Assembly (NCBI GenBank): GCA_034401795.1
Contig: CM067374.1
Coordinates: 92,193,222 to 92,257,221, forward strand
DNA length: 64,000 nucleotides
Origin: Chaetoderma sp. LZ-2023a
Taxonomy: Eukaryota; Mollusca; Caudofoveata; Chaetodermatida; Chaetodermatidae
Reading direction: 5' to 3'
The stretch's first letter is position 1. Every line of letters begins with the position of its first letter. The notes below the pieces were generated by a model. That model searched no databases. It saw nothing but the letters and a program-made list of their open reading frames with translations, and had not been told where the DNA came from. The position numbers and the translations under genes are program-made. This document shows, in pieces, positions 1-10,773 of this stretch.

Positions 1-119
1 GCATTCCAGTGTTATATTTTCAAAAATAGTCTTCTCTTGGCCTCCAAATGGACTTTTCTAAGCATCAAATTTTTTGTTGTTCTGTCTCTGTAATTTGTAC
101 CCAAGCTGACAGACCTGGG

Positions 120-285
120 GTCAAATACTTTCAAAAGTATTTCAATGCAAATGCAAATAACTTCACATTGGTTCAAATGCAAATGCAAGTGCAAATACTT
201 TCAACTTTGTTCAAATGCAAGTGCAAATGCAAATACCTTTCTAAAAGTATTTCAAATACTTCAAATTCTTTCAAATGCTTTTCAT
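120..285. repeat. CAAATG-type hexanucleotide minisatellite
   Basis: The stretch is built from degenerate six-base units of the form CAAATG/CAAGTG, with longer repeats of the type TTTCAAATACTT mixed in. The apparent reading frames through it are only the periodic amino-acid pattern of the repeat (MQMQ, KCKC) and are not a gene. Confidence 0.85.
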
Positions 286-1124
286 TACTATAATAGCCAT
301 ATCAGATATAACTCTCATGATTTCTGAGAGGAAATGGGTTAAACAGTTGTACACTGTATTATAGCATGTACCAGGCAGCAGCATCTTTCAGTTAAATTGA
401 TTTCCAACTGTTCAAAAGTTACATATACTCATATAAGAGTCAAACTTGTATTAACAGACCATCCAAAGGAGAAAGAGCTTCTCACTTAAATGTTTAACAC
501 TCAAATTCAGAACCCCTGGCATGACTATCTCAGTAACAGAGCCAGTCGTTACAGTGATAAATTTACCAAAAATTTCTTCAATTGTTCTGCAAATAGACAT
601 TTTCTATGAGAAAATTGAAAATTTCTTGAACAACTTTTAGTGTTAAGAGTTAATGCATGATCTCTTATTACGTGGAGGGTCAAATGTATTGCTTTTAAAT
701 AGGATTTGCAAATTGAAGAAAATGGTATATATACCAGATAGCTTTCTTATTGGCACATCTGAGGGATTACTGTGAATGATATAACATGGAATTAAGCACT
801 AATTCAGAAGAAACATCATATTTTGTATGAGGTACATGTGGAACATTGTCTGGTTTAGTGAAAGTAAACCCTCCTATTCTGTTTCTAATAAGTGTCTCTA
901 TATAGTTCTTGCAAAATCATAAGTTTCTTCCAGGTAGCTGGTGACATTTTAAACTGTGACCTTCATATTCTTTTCTCAGATTTTGAAATGTTAGCCTACC
1001 GGAGGCTCACTCTGACAGGCAAATTGTTTTCAAAATACTTAACAGAAGGGACTTTAAGGCAGATGTATGATGTATGATTACTGTATTGTGCGGCTGTAGT
1101 AATAGAAACATCCTACAGCTGCAA
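286..1124. other. intronic sequence, no gene seen
   Basis: This AT-rich DNA lies upstream of the first recognisable TMTC3 exon. A diverged half of the foldback family centred on GAGCCAGTC lies near 535-605. A short open stretch at 892-1077 follows a TTTCTCAG acceptor-like site, but it shows no TPR pattern and no usable donor, so I do not call it an exon. Confidence 0.6.
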
Positions 1125-1820
1125 TTAGTCCTTCTTCGCTTTTGCCCACTGTGTCTTGTCCTCAGCCGAAATCCTTAGCTTCCTCAGGTCCATTCTTGAC
1201 TTGAGTGTACCGAGTCCTGCTTTCTTGAGGTCACCTTGTAGCACGCTTAGCAGATTTATGCAATGACGTCCTCTCCTGGCTTTGTATTTTCTGGCTCTGA
1301 GTATGGCGAATTCCAAGGCTGTCTGTGATGGTGTCTCTTCTGGCATCCTTAGCACATGGCCAAACATGGACCATCTTTGCTGGACGACTTTTACAGACAG
1401 CGGCGACGTATTACACATCTTGTATAGTGCATCGTTGGAAATTATGCTGTCTGGCCATCGGTGTCCAGTGATGGTGCGTAGGTGTTTGCGGTGGCAGGCA
1501 TCGAGTTTGTCTAGAGCTGTCTTTGGAGCTGCCCAGCTGTTACAGTTATACAGCATCAAGGATACGCAGGTTGCATTGTATAAACGCAGCCTTTTAATCA
1601 AGGGCATCTTTGATTTACGAATCCATAGCTTCCAGAAGGACTGGAAAGCTATGTTCCCCATGATGCAGCGTGCAGCAATGTCAGCAGTACTGCAAAGCAG
1701 TGAGTCCAGGATTTTACTTTTCCTCCATGGTTCGCCGCCATGAAGTGGGTCGTCATTTTCTATAGTTTCATGCTTTGTCGATAGGTATATGTGGGTGAAC
1801 TCTGTTTTGGATTCAGTCAT
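1125..1820 (-). pseudogene. LINE reverse transcriptase C-terminal fragment
   Basis: On the minus strand, 231 codons stay open and read as the region downstream of a non-LTR retrotransposon RT. The order is a thumb-like segment (LYNATCVSLMLYNCNSW), then the basic LDACHRKHLRTITGHRW block, and further on the WSMFGHVLRMPEETP block. This layout is usual for RTE/CR1-like LINE tails. The catalytic RT palm (FADD) and the endonuclease are absent, so this is a truncated and inactive fragment lying antisense in a TMTC3 intron. The clade cannot be fixed from this piece. The open frame suggests fairly recent insertion, or weak constraint over a short length. Confidence 0.8.
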
Positions 1821-3968
1821 AAGGCAGATGGTCTCTAAGATAGGACAGCTGTTGAAAATTTTGAAAATAATTTGACTGGAAGTGTTTGCTGCGTTAGATA
1901 GTCCGATGTTTTATTGGATATTATAAAGAGGTAGTCAATAAAGCAGATTTGACAGCAACTTATTCATTACGGTAATAAATATCTTAGCTGTGGAAGTTTA
2001 AATAGAGCTAAGATCTTTTTAGCTTGAAAATGATTGCACTGAAAGTAATTTCTCAATTTGAAATAAATGCCTTTCAGTCAACTTGTTTTCAAATGAACAT
2101 TCCTTATGATAAATTTTCTACATTGTTGACTGATTTATTCCATTAAATGGTTAAACGCTGATTTGTATAGTTTAAATCCACAACTCCCCTTTTATTGCTA
2201 TGGTATTCATTCACCTATTCTAGTCATTTTCCCATGCACATCCATGCGACTTCTAATCACACCTGCCCTCACTGGCTAAACTCACATTATTCCACCTATA
2301 CTGTACCGTAATATATTTTCCTTCATTATGAAAATTTGTTTAACCCATTTGATGAGAATTTTTTTTAGCTATTTTGAAAGTAATTTGTCTGGAAGTTATT
2401 GCTTCCTAAGACAGCAACGCCTTCCATTCAAATTAATTTTGAAATATTCAACAGCTTTCCTGTATGGTTACATTGAGATTGTGTTAAAGGCAAGTTTCAT
2501 CTGTGAAAGGGTTAAATAAACTATGCATTTTCTTGTAGTTAAACTTTTGTTACTTTGAAAATTATGTGACAGAAAGTAATTTCTCCCACAGGAACCATTA
2601 CAGTCCAATTGTTGTCAAATGTACATTCTTCATGAGAAATTCATTTTGTTGAGAAATTTATTCCATTAGCCTTTACACAGATGGAATACTTTAAATCACA
2701 TTTTCAAAGCAACCACACAGAAAAGCAGTTGACTAATTTGAAAATAATTTGACTGGAATATTTTACTGCCTTAGGCAGCAGCAGCTTATAAATAAATTAA
2801 GCACAAACTATTCAACAGAAAATTTGCTATATCATGAAAAATTAGTTGCATCATTGAAGAGTTAAGCGCTGTTTAAATCTATGCACCCACACATGGAGTA
2901 TACTTTTATTGCTTCAACACCATCCTGCTGTTTTCTATTCATTCTCCCACAAACACCTGCTCACTTATAATCACATCTTGGTATATGCTCCACTACTTCA
3001 TACAATCATTTGACCCTATAGACAAACAGTTCTGTACATAAACCTGACACAAGCCGTTACGATGTAGGACAAATTCTGGTGAATAGTTTGAAACTAATTT
3101 GCAAGGTAGTTGTTGACTGCCTATGGCAGCACTGGCTTCCAGTCAAATTGTCTTCAAGATAAGTTTTCTGTTTGGTTTGATTCTAGATAGCTCTATTGCT
3201 TTGTGGGAATTAACATCTCATGTATGCACAATTTAACCCATTACATCCAGTATATGAAAAAGCAATATAGAAAATGTAACTATTTATCTTAAAGATTGCA
3301 TTTAATATTGTTTGTTTTGATTATGATTTCACAAACTGATACATATATTATAGCTATTATATTAACCCGTATCACATTAATGCCAAATATAATTTATACA
3401 GGGTCAGTAGAAGAATGTCTGGTGTACATTTGACAATGTTTTTTTAAATCTGTTGCTGTCACATTAGATACCAACAGTTTACAGCCATTTTGTTTCCAGA
3501 ATGTACACCAGCTAACATATGCAATTGACTTTGGGAAGCAGATACAAATTCTTTTACTTAATCACAATTATTCTTAAATAATCGCTTGTGATCACTCAAA
3601 GCAATAATTGCACAAGGCTAAATAGAACGTAAATTTACAAATGATGAATGAAATATGTCTTCACTAGAATCTGATATTGTCTATAACCCTCCAACCCCTG
3701 AAGTTCCAATTCAAGACAGCTATACAGAGTTGATGACTATTTTGAAATTAATTTGACTAGGAGCTGTTGCACACAGACACAAACATCCATCAATTCTGTA
3801 CAACTAAGAATCTTATAGCTGTAGTTTATAATTACAATGACTGCTGTGTTTTTATTCATAACGTAGCTTTTGACACAACGCTATTGCTGGCAGAATATTT
3901 CTTATATTGTAAAGAATTTCGTATGGCTATTGGATGGTTTAAAATGTTATAATGCTATTCTTACACAG
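1821..3968. other. intron with palindromic MITE relics
   Basis: I see no gene here. Diverged copies of a palindromic core (TTTGAAACTAATTTGACTGG and its complement around a short loop) lie near 2368-2452, 2738-2815 and 3085-3170, with a half copy near 1850-1900. They are old members of the family annotated as MITE-A elsewhere in the window. Confidence 0.6.
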
Positions 3969-4072
3969 GCAAGAAATACACGGCAAGAATAGCGCCAAAT
4001 CACCTGAATGTCTTCCTTAACTTGGCAAACCTGATTTCAAAGAATGAATCACGTCTTCTTGAAGCTGATCAG
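3969..4072 (+). CDS. TMTC3: TMTC3 exon A (first recognisable exon in window)
   Basis: The exon runs from a TTACACAG acceptor to a CAG|GTAGAG donor and reads [17 protein letters not shown] then RLLEADQ, a hallmark TPR segment of TMTC3. It opens the first of nine exons in this window. Spliced together they give 995 nt, with all phases matching, encoding about 330 C-terminal residues. TMTC3 is an ER membrane protein: an N-terminal GT-C-type multi-pass domain (upstream of this window) transfers O-mannose to cadherins, and the TPR half faces the ER lumen. Phase-2 entry means that two bases of a split codon come before the first full codon. The assignment rests on residue-level recall of the family, not on a search. 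TMTC1, TMTC2 and TMTC4 are less likely because of the NESRL-EADQLYR motif formed with exon B. Confidence 0.88.
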
Positions 4073-4106
4073 GTAGAGATGAAAATTAATTATGACCATG
4101 CTTATG

Positions 4107-4497
4107 CAAATAGAGGGATTCATGTCCAACTATGTCCCGCCCCATTTTACAGAGCTCCGCCCACTTTTTTTATGCTTGTTGAATTAATTTATATACATTG
4201 CGCATGAATTTCCCAGAATCCCAATTTCAAGGTAATTATAAAGGGAGACTGTTGAATATTTTTCAACTAATTTGACAGTGTCTACGGCAGCAACAGCTCC
4301 CGGGTCAAATTAGTTTCAAAATATTCAACAGAATGTTTATTAAATTGCAAATTCATCAAAGACATACAATTTGTACACTAGTAGAATTTTTTATTTTCGT
4401 GACAGAGCTATGTGTCATTGTTTGTGACATCAGCTCACTAATGACATACTTGTGTTTGACATCATAAACTTGGGTGACAGATAAGATCTCTCCATTA
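4107..4497 (-). mobile_element. MITE-A copy (palindromic core)
   Basis: This copy is in reverse orientation: first the GC-boxed arm (TATGTCCCGCC, GAGCTCCGCCCAC), then the palindrome at about 4246-4336, then the arm containing TTTATTAAATTG and CATACAATTTGTA. It ends near CTCTCCATTA, the complement of the family terminus. Confidence 0.75.
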
Positions 4498-4884
4498 TGA
4501 CCATGCTTGTGGCAAGAGGTTGAGAAGAATCGATGGTGGATATATATTTCTATTTTGCTCGATATTTCGAAAACAATTTGTATATTGATAACTTTCAAAG
4601 AAATATTTTCAGTGCTCAGTTAAAAAGATTTATATTAAATATTATTTCTAAACACTAATGAGCTTTCCAACACCCATCAAATTGAAGTAATTTTCAGCTC
4701 TTATTAACCCTCAAGTGGTAAAATGTCAAAAATACTCTTCTCTTGTCTTGCAAATGGAGATTCCTGAAAACTATTATCAGATTAAGATCATTTGACCCAG
4801 CTGGGTTATAAATGGTCCTCACTATCTGTCCCCAAAAGGCAGATGTTCTTGTACATGTTTGTCTGTGTATGATATTTGTTTCAG

Positions 4885-4967
4885 TTATATCGGACCGCAC
4901 TGAGCATGCGAGAAGATTACATCCAGGCTTATATTAACAGAGGTGATATACTCATCAAACTAGGAAG
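4885..4967 (+). CDS. TMTC3: TMTC3 exon B
   Basis: The exon lies between a GATATTTGTTTCAG acceptor and an AAG|GTAGGT donor. It reads LYRTALSMREDYIQAYINRG followed by DILIKLG, which is one full TPR helix pair continuing directly from exon A (EADQ-LYR). It is 83 nt long and leaves two bases of an Arg codon that exon C completes. Confidence 0.92.
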
Positions 4968-5417
4968 GTAGGTCATGTGTGAAAATAATTTACATTCAAA
5001 TAAATGAAATTAGGTCTGCTATTGGTGTATATACCGATCAAGCCCAGTCAATGCATTTCCAATAGGGTATCTATATGACAAGGCTATGTGGTTACCAATT
5101 AAATGTCCATATATACGCTATGATGAGATTTTAATGATATTTCTACACCTGATGACTGGTCAAGCTGCCAATCTTCTTAGTATAACTTCCAACGCATATA
5201 CTGCTGACATATTTCACCGCGTAAACAAACCTGAATAGCACAGGCATCTAATGTTAAAGGGAGAGCACTCTTCACGAAATTTGTTTGCTGTGTGTGCCAT
5301 TGGTACAGTATGGGTGAGCCTCAGCTGATGAGGCATGAAAGGTTAAATCTCTGAACCCCTGTATTCCCAGAATCTCAATTTCACGGTTAATATACAGGTA
5401 AGTTGTTGAATATTTTA

Positions 5418-5777
5418 AAACTAATGGAGGAATCCAGTTTTAGCTTTGTCCCGCCCATCTCTAGCTCAGCTCCACCCACACTACGCTGTGTTGTAATCGA
5501 TCGATCCTTGAACTGCCTCACTATCAATTTACAGAAAGCTATACAGGTAAGCTGTTGAATATTTTGAAACTAGCAACAGCACCTAATCAAATTAGTTTCA
5601 AAATATTCAACAACATCTTTATTAAATGGTAAAGGCATACAATTTGTACAACACCGCTTAGTCCGTCATCAATTAAGCCTTGACGAACTTATCTACATCA
5701 TTCATGACGTAATTGATTATAACATCATCCTACACATCACGTAGTTGATTATGACGTCATATGATTGATGGATAGAG
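5418..5777 (-). mobile_element. MITE-A copy
   Basis: This reverse-oriented copy starts at AATGGAGGAATCCAGTTTTAG, which is the family terminal inverted repeat. It has the palindromic centre at about 5552-5612 and then the arm with CATACAATTTGTA and several TGACGTCAT/ATGACGTAAT boxes. DIRS element A1 starts about 40 bp further on. Confidence 0.8.
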
Positions 5778-5831
5778 TGGAAAGGTCCAGTGTGGTAGAC
5801 AGAAATTTGAAATGCCTGTTTCTACTTCGAA

Positions 5832-5987
5832 TAATACTTACCAGATGTACTATTATGATAATGTCTATTATCTAGTGTAGCTCAAAATAAACAATTAAAA
5901 CTCCGCACTCTCCTGGTCCTGCCCCTACTGTGTCCGGGAATACCATAGCCGCAGGTACCGAGTCAATTCCCAATCACAGTCAGATTC
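5832..5987 (+). repeat. left inverted terminal repeat of DIRS A1
   Basis: It begins TAATACTTACCAGATGTACT and ends near CACAGTCAGATTC, and is the reverse complement of 12400-12555 with only a few mismatches. The ACTTACC near the outer edge is the complement of a GGTAAGT splice-donor-like core. Confidence 0.92.
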
Positions 5988-6087
5988 GTCTATTTTGCGC
6001 TTGTTGAAAGTCGCGTGTATTTAGTGCTCTCTTATTAATTGAATAAGCAGTTTTAGCGTGTTTTTTCGGAAAACCATCGTTGGATTC

Positions 6088-8618
6088 ATGGAGGAACTGG
6101 GGAAATCATCACAGGGGCAGGTTGTATCAATCTAGAATTTATACATTCGTGCCATAATGACTGTTTGAAATTTCCTTAAATTGGCACATTGTTTTATAAT
6201 GATAGCCATTGTTGGAGTCGCTTCTGTACCCGTTGACTTTTAGTTTTAATTCGGGTACTCGGTTAATTTTCTCTTGCGACTCGGTTCCTCTAAGATGGAT
6301 GCGCCCTTAGCCAAGATGGCGGCGCCCATGTATTATGTCGTTCTTGGCTTGGTGTATCCAGGCACTCTGTTGTCACCGATTTTAGCTCTCGCTTCATTGT
6401 CGAGGGTGTTTGTAGTGATTGGTGAGTTATTCTTGGTTATTTAACGTTAGTTAAAGGCTGAGTTGTGTTTTTAAAAATTTTTTCACTCAAAAAGTTTCAA
6501 ATATTTCCTGCCTAAGACTTGTTATCATTAAATTGAGAGAAAGTTAATGTGTTTAAGAAATCTTAACTAGCAAGTCTATTGTGCGTATTGCTCGTCATCG
6601 GTTGTCATGTGCAGCGTTTTAATTCTTCTCTGTGTTCGCAGAAACCGAAGAACCCGGACACGTTGTGCCAGAAGTGCAACAGGTTCATGAAACGGAAGTA
6701 TCTGGGTCATCACTGTGTGGCGTGCGCTAAGTGTAAGGTCGGGAGCCCTTGTGATGTGTGCGTCAAGTGGTCGTCGGCATTGGTGGCGGAGTTTGACAAG
6801 GATCGACGGGCGAGGCTGGAGCGTATCGAGAAGGACAAGGCAGTGAAGCTGCAGCAGGCTTCGTTGGTTGGACTGGAAGGTCGGCTGAATGAGAGGATGG
6901 ATTCAGCACTGGGCGTATGGGCGGCCCAGTTCAAGGCTATGTTTGACTCGTTGCAGTCCACGGTCCCGGTGAGGCAAGCTGGTGCAGGACAACCATTAGG
7001 TGGTCCGGCTAGTTCTGCTGAGGGTCATGCACCTGCCCCTTCTCTGTCCTCGGCTCAAGAGCCGTCGGTAGAGGAGGAAGATTTGCTGCTGATGGAAGAT
7101 TCCGGCATGCCGGATCTTTCAATGACGGCGATGCCTAGTACGTCCCAGGGGTCGCCCTCGGGATTTGTACGGGTTTGCCAGGCGGATGGTGATGTCGACG
7201 TTCCGTCGGGCATTTTTCATCCGCGATTTGTGCAACCGGATATGCCGGCGGAGCCGTGGTTTGCGGTTCCTGCTGCTATCCCGGCGGCGTTAGGTGCGGC
7301 TCCTATCGGAGTGACAGTGCCAGCCGTAATTGAGGCGGTCGTAGTCCCGGATCCCGTGTTGGAGCCGATGGACTGCGGGGAATCCGTATCTGGCGATTCG
7401 TTGGATACTGGTGCCGCTGGTAGTCGCGCTATGGATGCGCTCTGTCCTGGCAGAGACGTATATCGTAGCGTTCAGCAAGGATCGTCGGTGGCCCTCTCAT
7501 CTAAGGGAGAGAGGGAGGATGAAAACGGGAGTTCTTTGATGGACGATTCCGCTTTCTGCACCGAAGCTGAATGGGTGCAGGTTCTTGGATGGATGACCAA
7601 TCGTCTCGGGTTGGCATCTGATCTAGGATCTCAGCGCGATCCGGCGATGGAACGGATGTCAGAGCGTGCGGCTAGCGCTCTGTCCAGTGGCTCTTCTGCC
7701 ATGCCTACACTCCCGTTGGACACGCAGACTTCTGACATGTTGGAAGTTGCGGCATACCGTCTGGTTCAGCCAGACTATGCGTTGCCCAAGGCCCCGAAGG
7801 GGATAAGGAGTAGGGTCCGTTTTCCGGAGCAGGCTTATCATCAGTACGCCAGGGTTCCACGGCTTTCCGTTGCGGAACGTGAGGCGCTGAATAGGCCGTT
7901 GGCTGGGAAGGCCAAGGGGCGGTCACGTCCTTTGGTTTCTCAGACCAACAAAGACCCGTTCAATGAGCTCATGCTCATTGAGGATGCGGCTAGGGCAGCC
8001 ATGGTTGCGCTGTTGCACGGGTGTACCGTCTTGCAGGGTATGCTGGACTGCACGGCGGAAGGCGGACAGGTGCCAGAGGCTGCTCCCGGAGTTGTTCGGG
8101 ACACCATGCGCCTGTCTCAGGATTGCCTGGCCAGGGTAATCACGAGAACTTTGGCAGAGCGACGGAGAATGGTTCTCGATTGTGTGGAACCAGGACCAGA
8201 GATGAGGGCTGCGTTATCTTCTGCGCCTTTCATAGGTCCAGGCTTGTTCGGCGGCTCGGCACGACAAGCGCTCTCTAAGGTTGTGTCAATGGTGGCGGAG
8301 CAAGAAGTGGTCGGCAAGTCGTGGAAGTCGACCAAGAGGACTCAGCCGCAACAGTCCTACCGTCAGCATAGGCAGGAGCAGCAGAGACAGCGTCCTAGAT
8401 CGCCCTTCCGTCCTTCTGCCCGTGATGCCCATAGGCCATCCGGAGCACAAGGGCCTGGCCATTCGTCCGCATACAAGCCCTCTAGTAAGAGGCTGTATGA
8501 GGACGACAGGAAGGGTGGCGGTTCGGGCCGAGGCGGCTACCGTAAGGATAGTCGTGGCGGCGGTTCCGGACCGTCATACCACAAGAAGCCGCGGGGCGGC
8601 CGTGGGGCTCGTTCCTGA
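6088..8618 (+). CDS. DIRS A1 ORF1, gag-like protein with zinc domain (spliced model)
   Basis: The body (6642-8618) is open for 659 codons, but no ATG precedes its N-terminal zinc motif. A TTCTGTGTTCGCAG-like acceptor ends at 6641. Upstream, an ATG at 6088 starts an 11-codon exon ending GGGGCAG|GTTGTA at 6120, in phase 0 with the body. I therefore model an intron at 6121-6641. The zinc motif spans 6666-6761 and has the pattern C-x2-C-x10-H-x-C-x2-C-x2-C-x5-C-x2-C. A charged helix rich in R, E and K follows. The middle is acidic and low in complexity. A conserved segment around MRAALSSAPFIGPGLFGG lies near 8200-8260. The C terminus is rich in RG and GGSGRGG, as expected of a nucleic-acid-binding gag. 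Function by analogy: packaging of element RNA. The splice is an inference; the open frame is seen directly. Confidence 0.8.
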
Positions 8619-8679
8619 CGGGTTTCCGGCGGAACCAATACCGGCGGCTTTGGAAACAAATGGAGTCGAGAATCTTCAC

Positions 8680-10773
8680 CCAAGCGATTTAGCGTCTTGT
8701 CGGCTAATCTCGACCGACAACTGTGTGCAGATTCCGTCCGTCGGAGGCAGACTTCAGCTATTCCTAAGCCAATGGGAACAGGTCGTGCGCGACTGTTTAG
8801 TCTGTCAGTGGATAAGAAACGGCTACGATCCATCAATCGTTAGTTCCGTTAACATCGACTCCAATATGGACTCCTATTCCAAGGGAATTAGACCGTCTAG
8901 TCGCCATTCAGTCAGAAATAGAATCGCTTCGTCAGAAGAAGGCGATTCACCTAGTCACCGATCAGTCGTCACTGGGCTTCTATTCGATCATGTTCCTAGT
9001 TCCGAAGCGTACCGGGGGGTGGAGACCAATTCTCAATCTCAAACCGTTGAACAAATTTATTCTTTCTCCCAGATTTCAGATGGAGACGGTGGCAGCGGTA
9101 ATGACAGGGCTGAGGAAAGGCATGTGGGCAGTGTCGATAGATCTGAAGGATGCTTATTTTCATATTCCAATGTCAATTCCCTTTCAGAAGTACCTGCGAT
9201 TTGCATTCCGAGACAATGTTTGGGAATTTAATGCTCTTCCCTTCGGCCTGACCACGGCTCCGAGGGTCTTCACCAAGGTGGTTCTCGCCATGACTTCTTT
9301 ACTTCGCAGGAGAAACATAGCTGTTCACACTTACATAGACGACTGGCTGCTAAAGGCGGGGAATCCAGTCACTCTGTGCAGCAATCTGAAAGTAGTCCTA
9401 GACTTGTTAAAGAAGCTAGGATGGATTGTGAATCTAGAGAAATCAGAACTGACTCCATCCCAGGAGTTTGTCTATCTGGGAATCTTTTTCAATCTCAGGG
9501 ATGGCGTAGCTTTTCCGGCGGAGAGCAGAGTCAGAAGCCTGATTGCAGTGTTGGAGTCGGTTTCTCTAGGAGCCTATCTGACGGCGCGTCAATTTCTCAG
9601 AATATTGGGTTTGCTAGTATCTCTGGAGAAGGTGGTGCCATATGCGGCACTCAGGCGCAGGCCGATTCAGATGTATTTGATGTCGTTCTGGTCACAGAGA
9701 ACAGATCCGTTATCTCTGAGAATACCAGTAAAAGAACCATTGATATTCCACCTTCAGTGGTGGTTATCGGAACAGAATCTCCTGCGAGGTGTTCCTCTAC
9801 AACCTCCTCAACCTCAGATGTCCATATTCACGGATGCATCATTGACAGGTTGGGGAGCGGTATTGGACAATCAGTCAGTGTCAGGGGAATGGGATCGGAC
9901 CAATGCGCAGAAACATATCAATGTGCTCGAGCTATTAGCGGTGGTATTTGCACTGCAGAAGTTCGAGAGTCTAGTTCAAGACAAGATTGTCCTAGTAAGG
10001 ACAGACAACTCAACAGTGGTGTCTTATTTAAACCGCCAAGGCGGGACGAGATCACCGGAGTTGTGTATGATGGTTTGGAATCTTCTGCTGTGGTGCCAAG
10101 AGAGGAATATTATTCTTCGGGCAGCACACATTCCAGGAAGATTGAACATCTTAGCGGATGCTCTCAGTCGAAGGACGGTTTGTCGTCCGACGGAATGGCA
10201 GCTCAACCAAGTGGTAGCGGAGGTTCTATTCAAACAATGGGGCAAGCCAAATGTCGACCTATTTGCGATGAATCAAAACGCAAAGATGGTCACTTATGTG
10301 TCACCGATCCCGGACCCGTTAGCTCTAGCAGTAGACGCACTGGTGATAAGTTGGAGGGAATCTACGCGTATGCGTATCCTCCAACAATTCTCATCCCGAA
10401 AGTTCTGGCAAAGATAAGAGAGGGGGAGTGCCAGGTACTACTGATCGCCCCGTATTGGCCAGGCCAATCATGGTTTACGGATCTGCTGGACCTTCTGGTC
10501 TGCAATCCAGTCTCTCTGCCAGACGCCAGAGATCTGATCTCTCAGAACAAGGGTCTGTACCTCCACGACAGACCGGAAATGTTCAAATTGACTGCATGGA
10601 TGTTGTCAAGCAGCGTGCAATTGAGGGTGGCTTTTCTGAGCAAGCAGCGAAGTTTGTTGCTTCAGCCAGAAGAGTTTCAACCACAAAGACATATAATTAT
10701 CGAATCAACAAATTTGCACAGTGGTGTGAGAGAGGAGATATTAATCCCTTTTCTGCATCTGTTCAACACGTAG
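8680..10773 (+). pseudogene. DIRS A1 RT-RNase H-methyltransferase ORF (two frame breaks)
   Basis: This ORF copies element RNA into DNA. An N-terminal conserved piece (VGGRLQLFLSQWEQVVRDCL, about 8730-8800) is in one frame. The RT palm follows in another, with SIDLKDAYFHIPM, LPFGLTTAPRVF and the catalytic YIDDWLL (about 9340). RNase H follows, with IFTDASLTGWGAVL, LELLAVVFAL, VRTDNSTVVSYLNRQGG and HIPGRLNILADALSRR. Next comes a Dam-like methyltransferase block: PNVDLFAMNQNAK, a D-A-L-x-x-S-W stretch, then after a frame break YAYPPTILIPKVL and LLIAPYWP. Copy A2 carries the first junction in one frame, so the break near 8870 is a lesion. The second break (about 10355) lies in a G run that element D reads through. 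The frame ends at 10773, overlapping the recombinase, as is usual in DIRS elements. Confidence 0.88.

Noticed and set aside
892..1077. open stretch after TTTTCTCAG as a TMTC3 exon
   Set aside because: No TPR pattern, no similarity to TMTC3 that I recognise, and no phase-compatible donor.
1282..1743. 153-codon + strand open frame
   Set aside because: It is antisense to the better supported LINE frame at 1125-1820 and has no recognisable content.
3767..3952. 61-codon open stretch just before TMTC3 exon A
   Set aside because: Composition is random-like and there is no splice structure. The TMTC3 segment before exon A is expected to be another TPR, and this is not one.
7290..8836. several minus-strand open frames under DIRS A1 ORF1
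   Set aside because: They are shadows of a GC-rich sense ORF. None has recognisable motifs or is kept in A2.
9376..10360. 465-codon frame overlapping the A1 RT as a separate gene
   Set aside because: Up to about 10360 it is a shadow of the RT/RNase H frame. Only its last part is real, as the methyltransferase continuation after the frame break.
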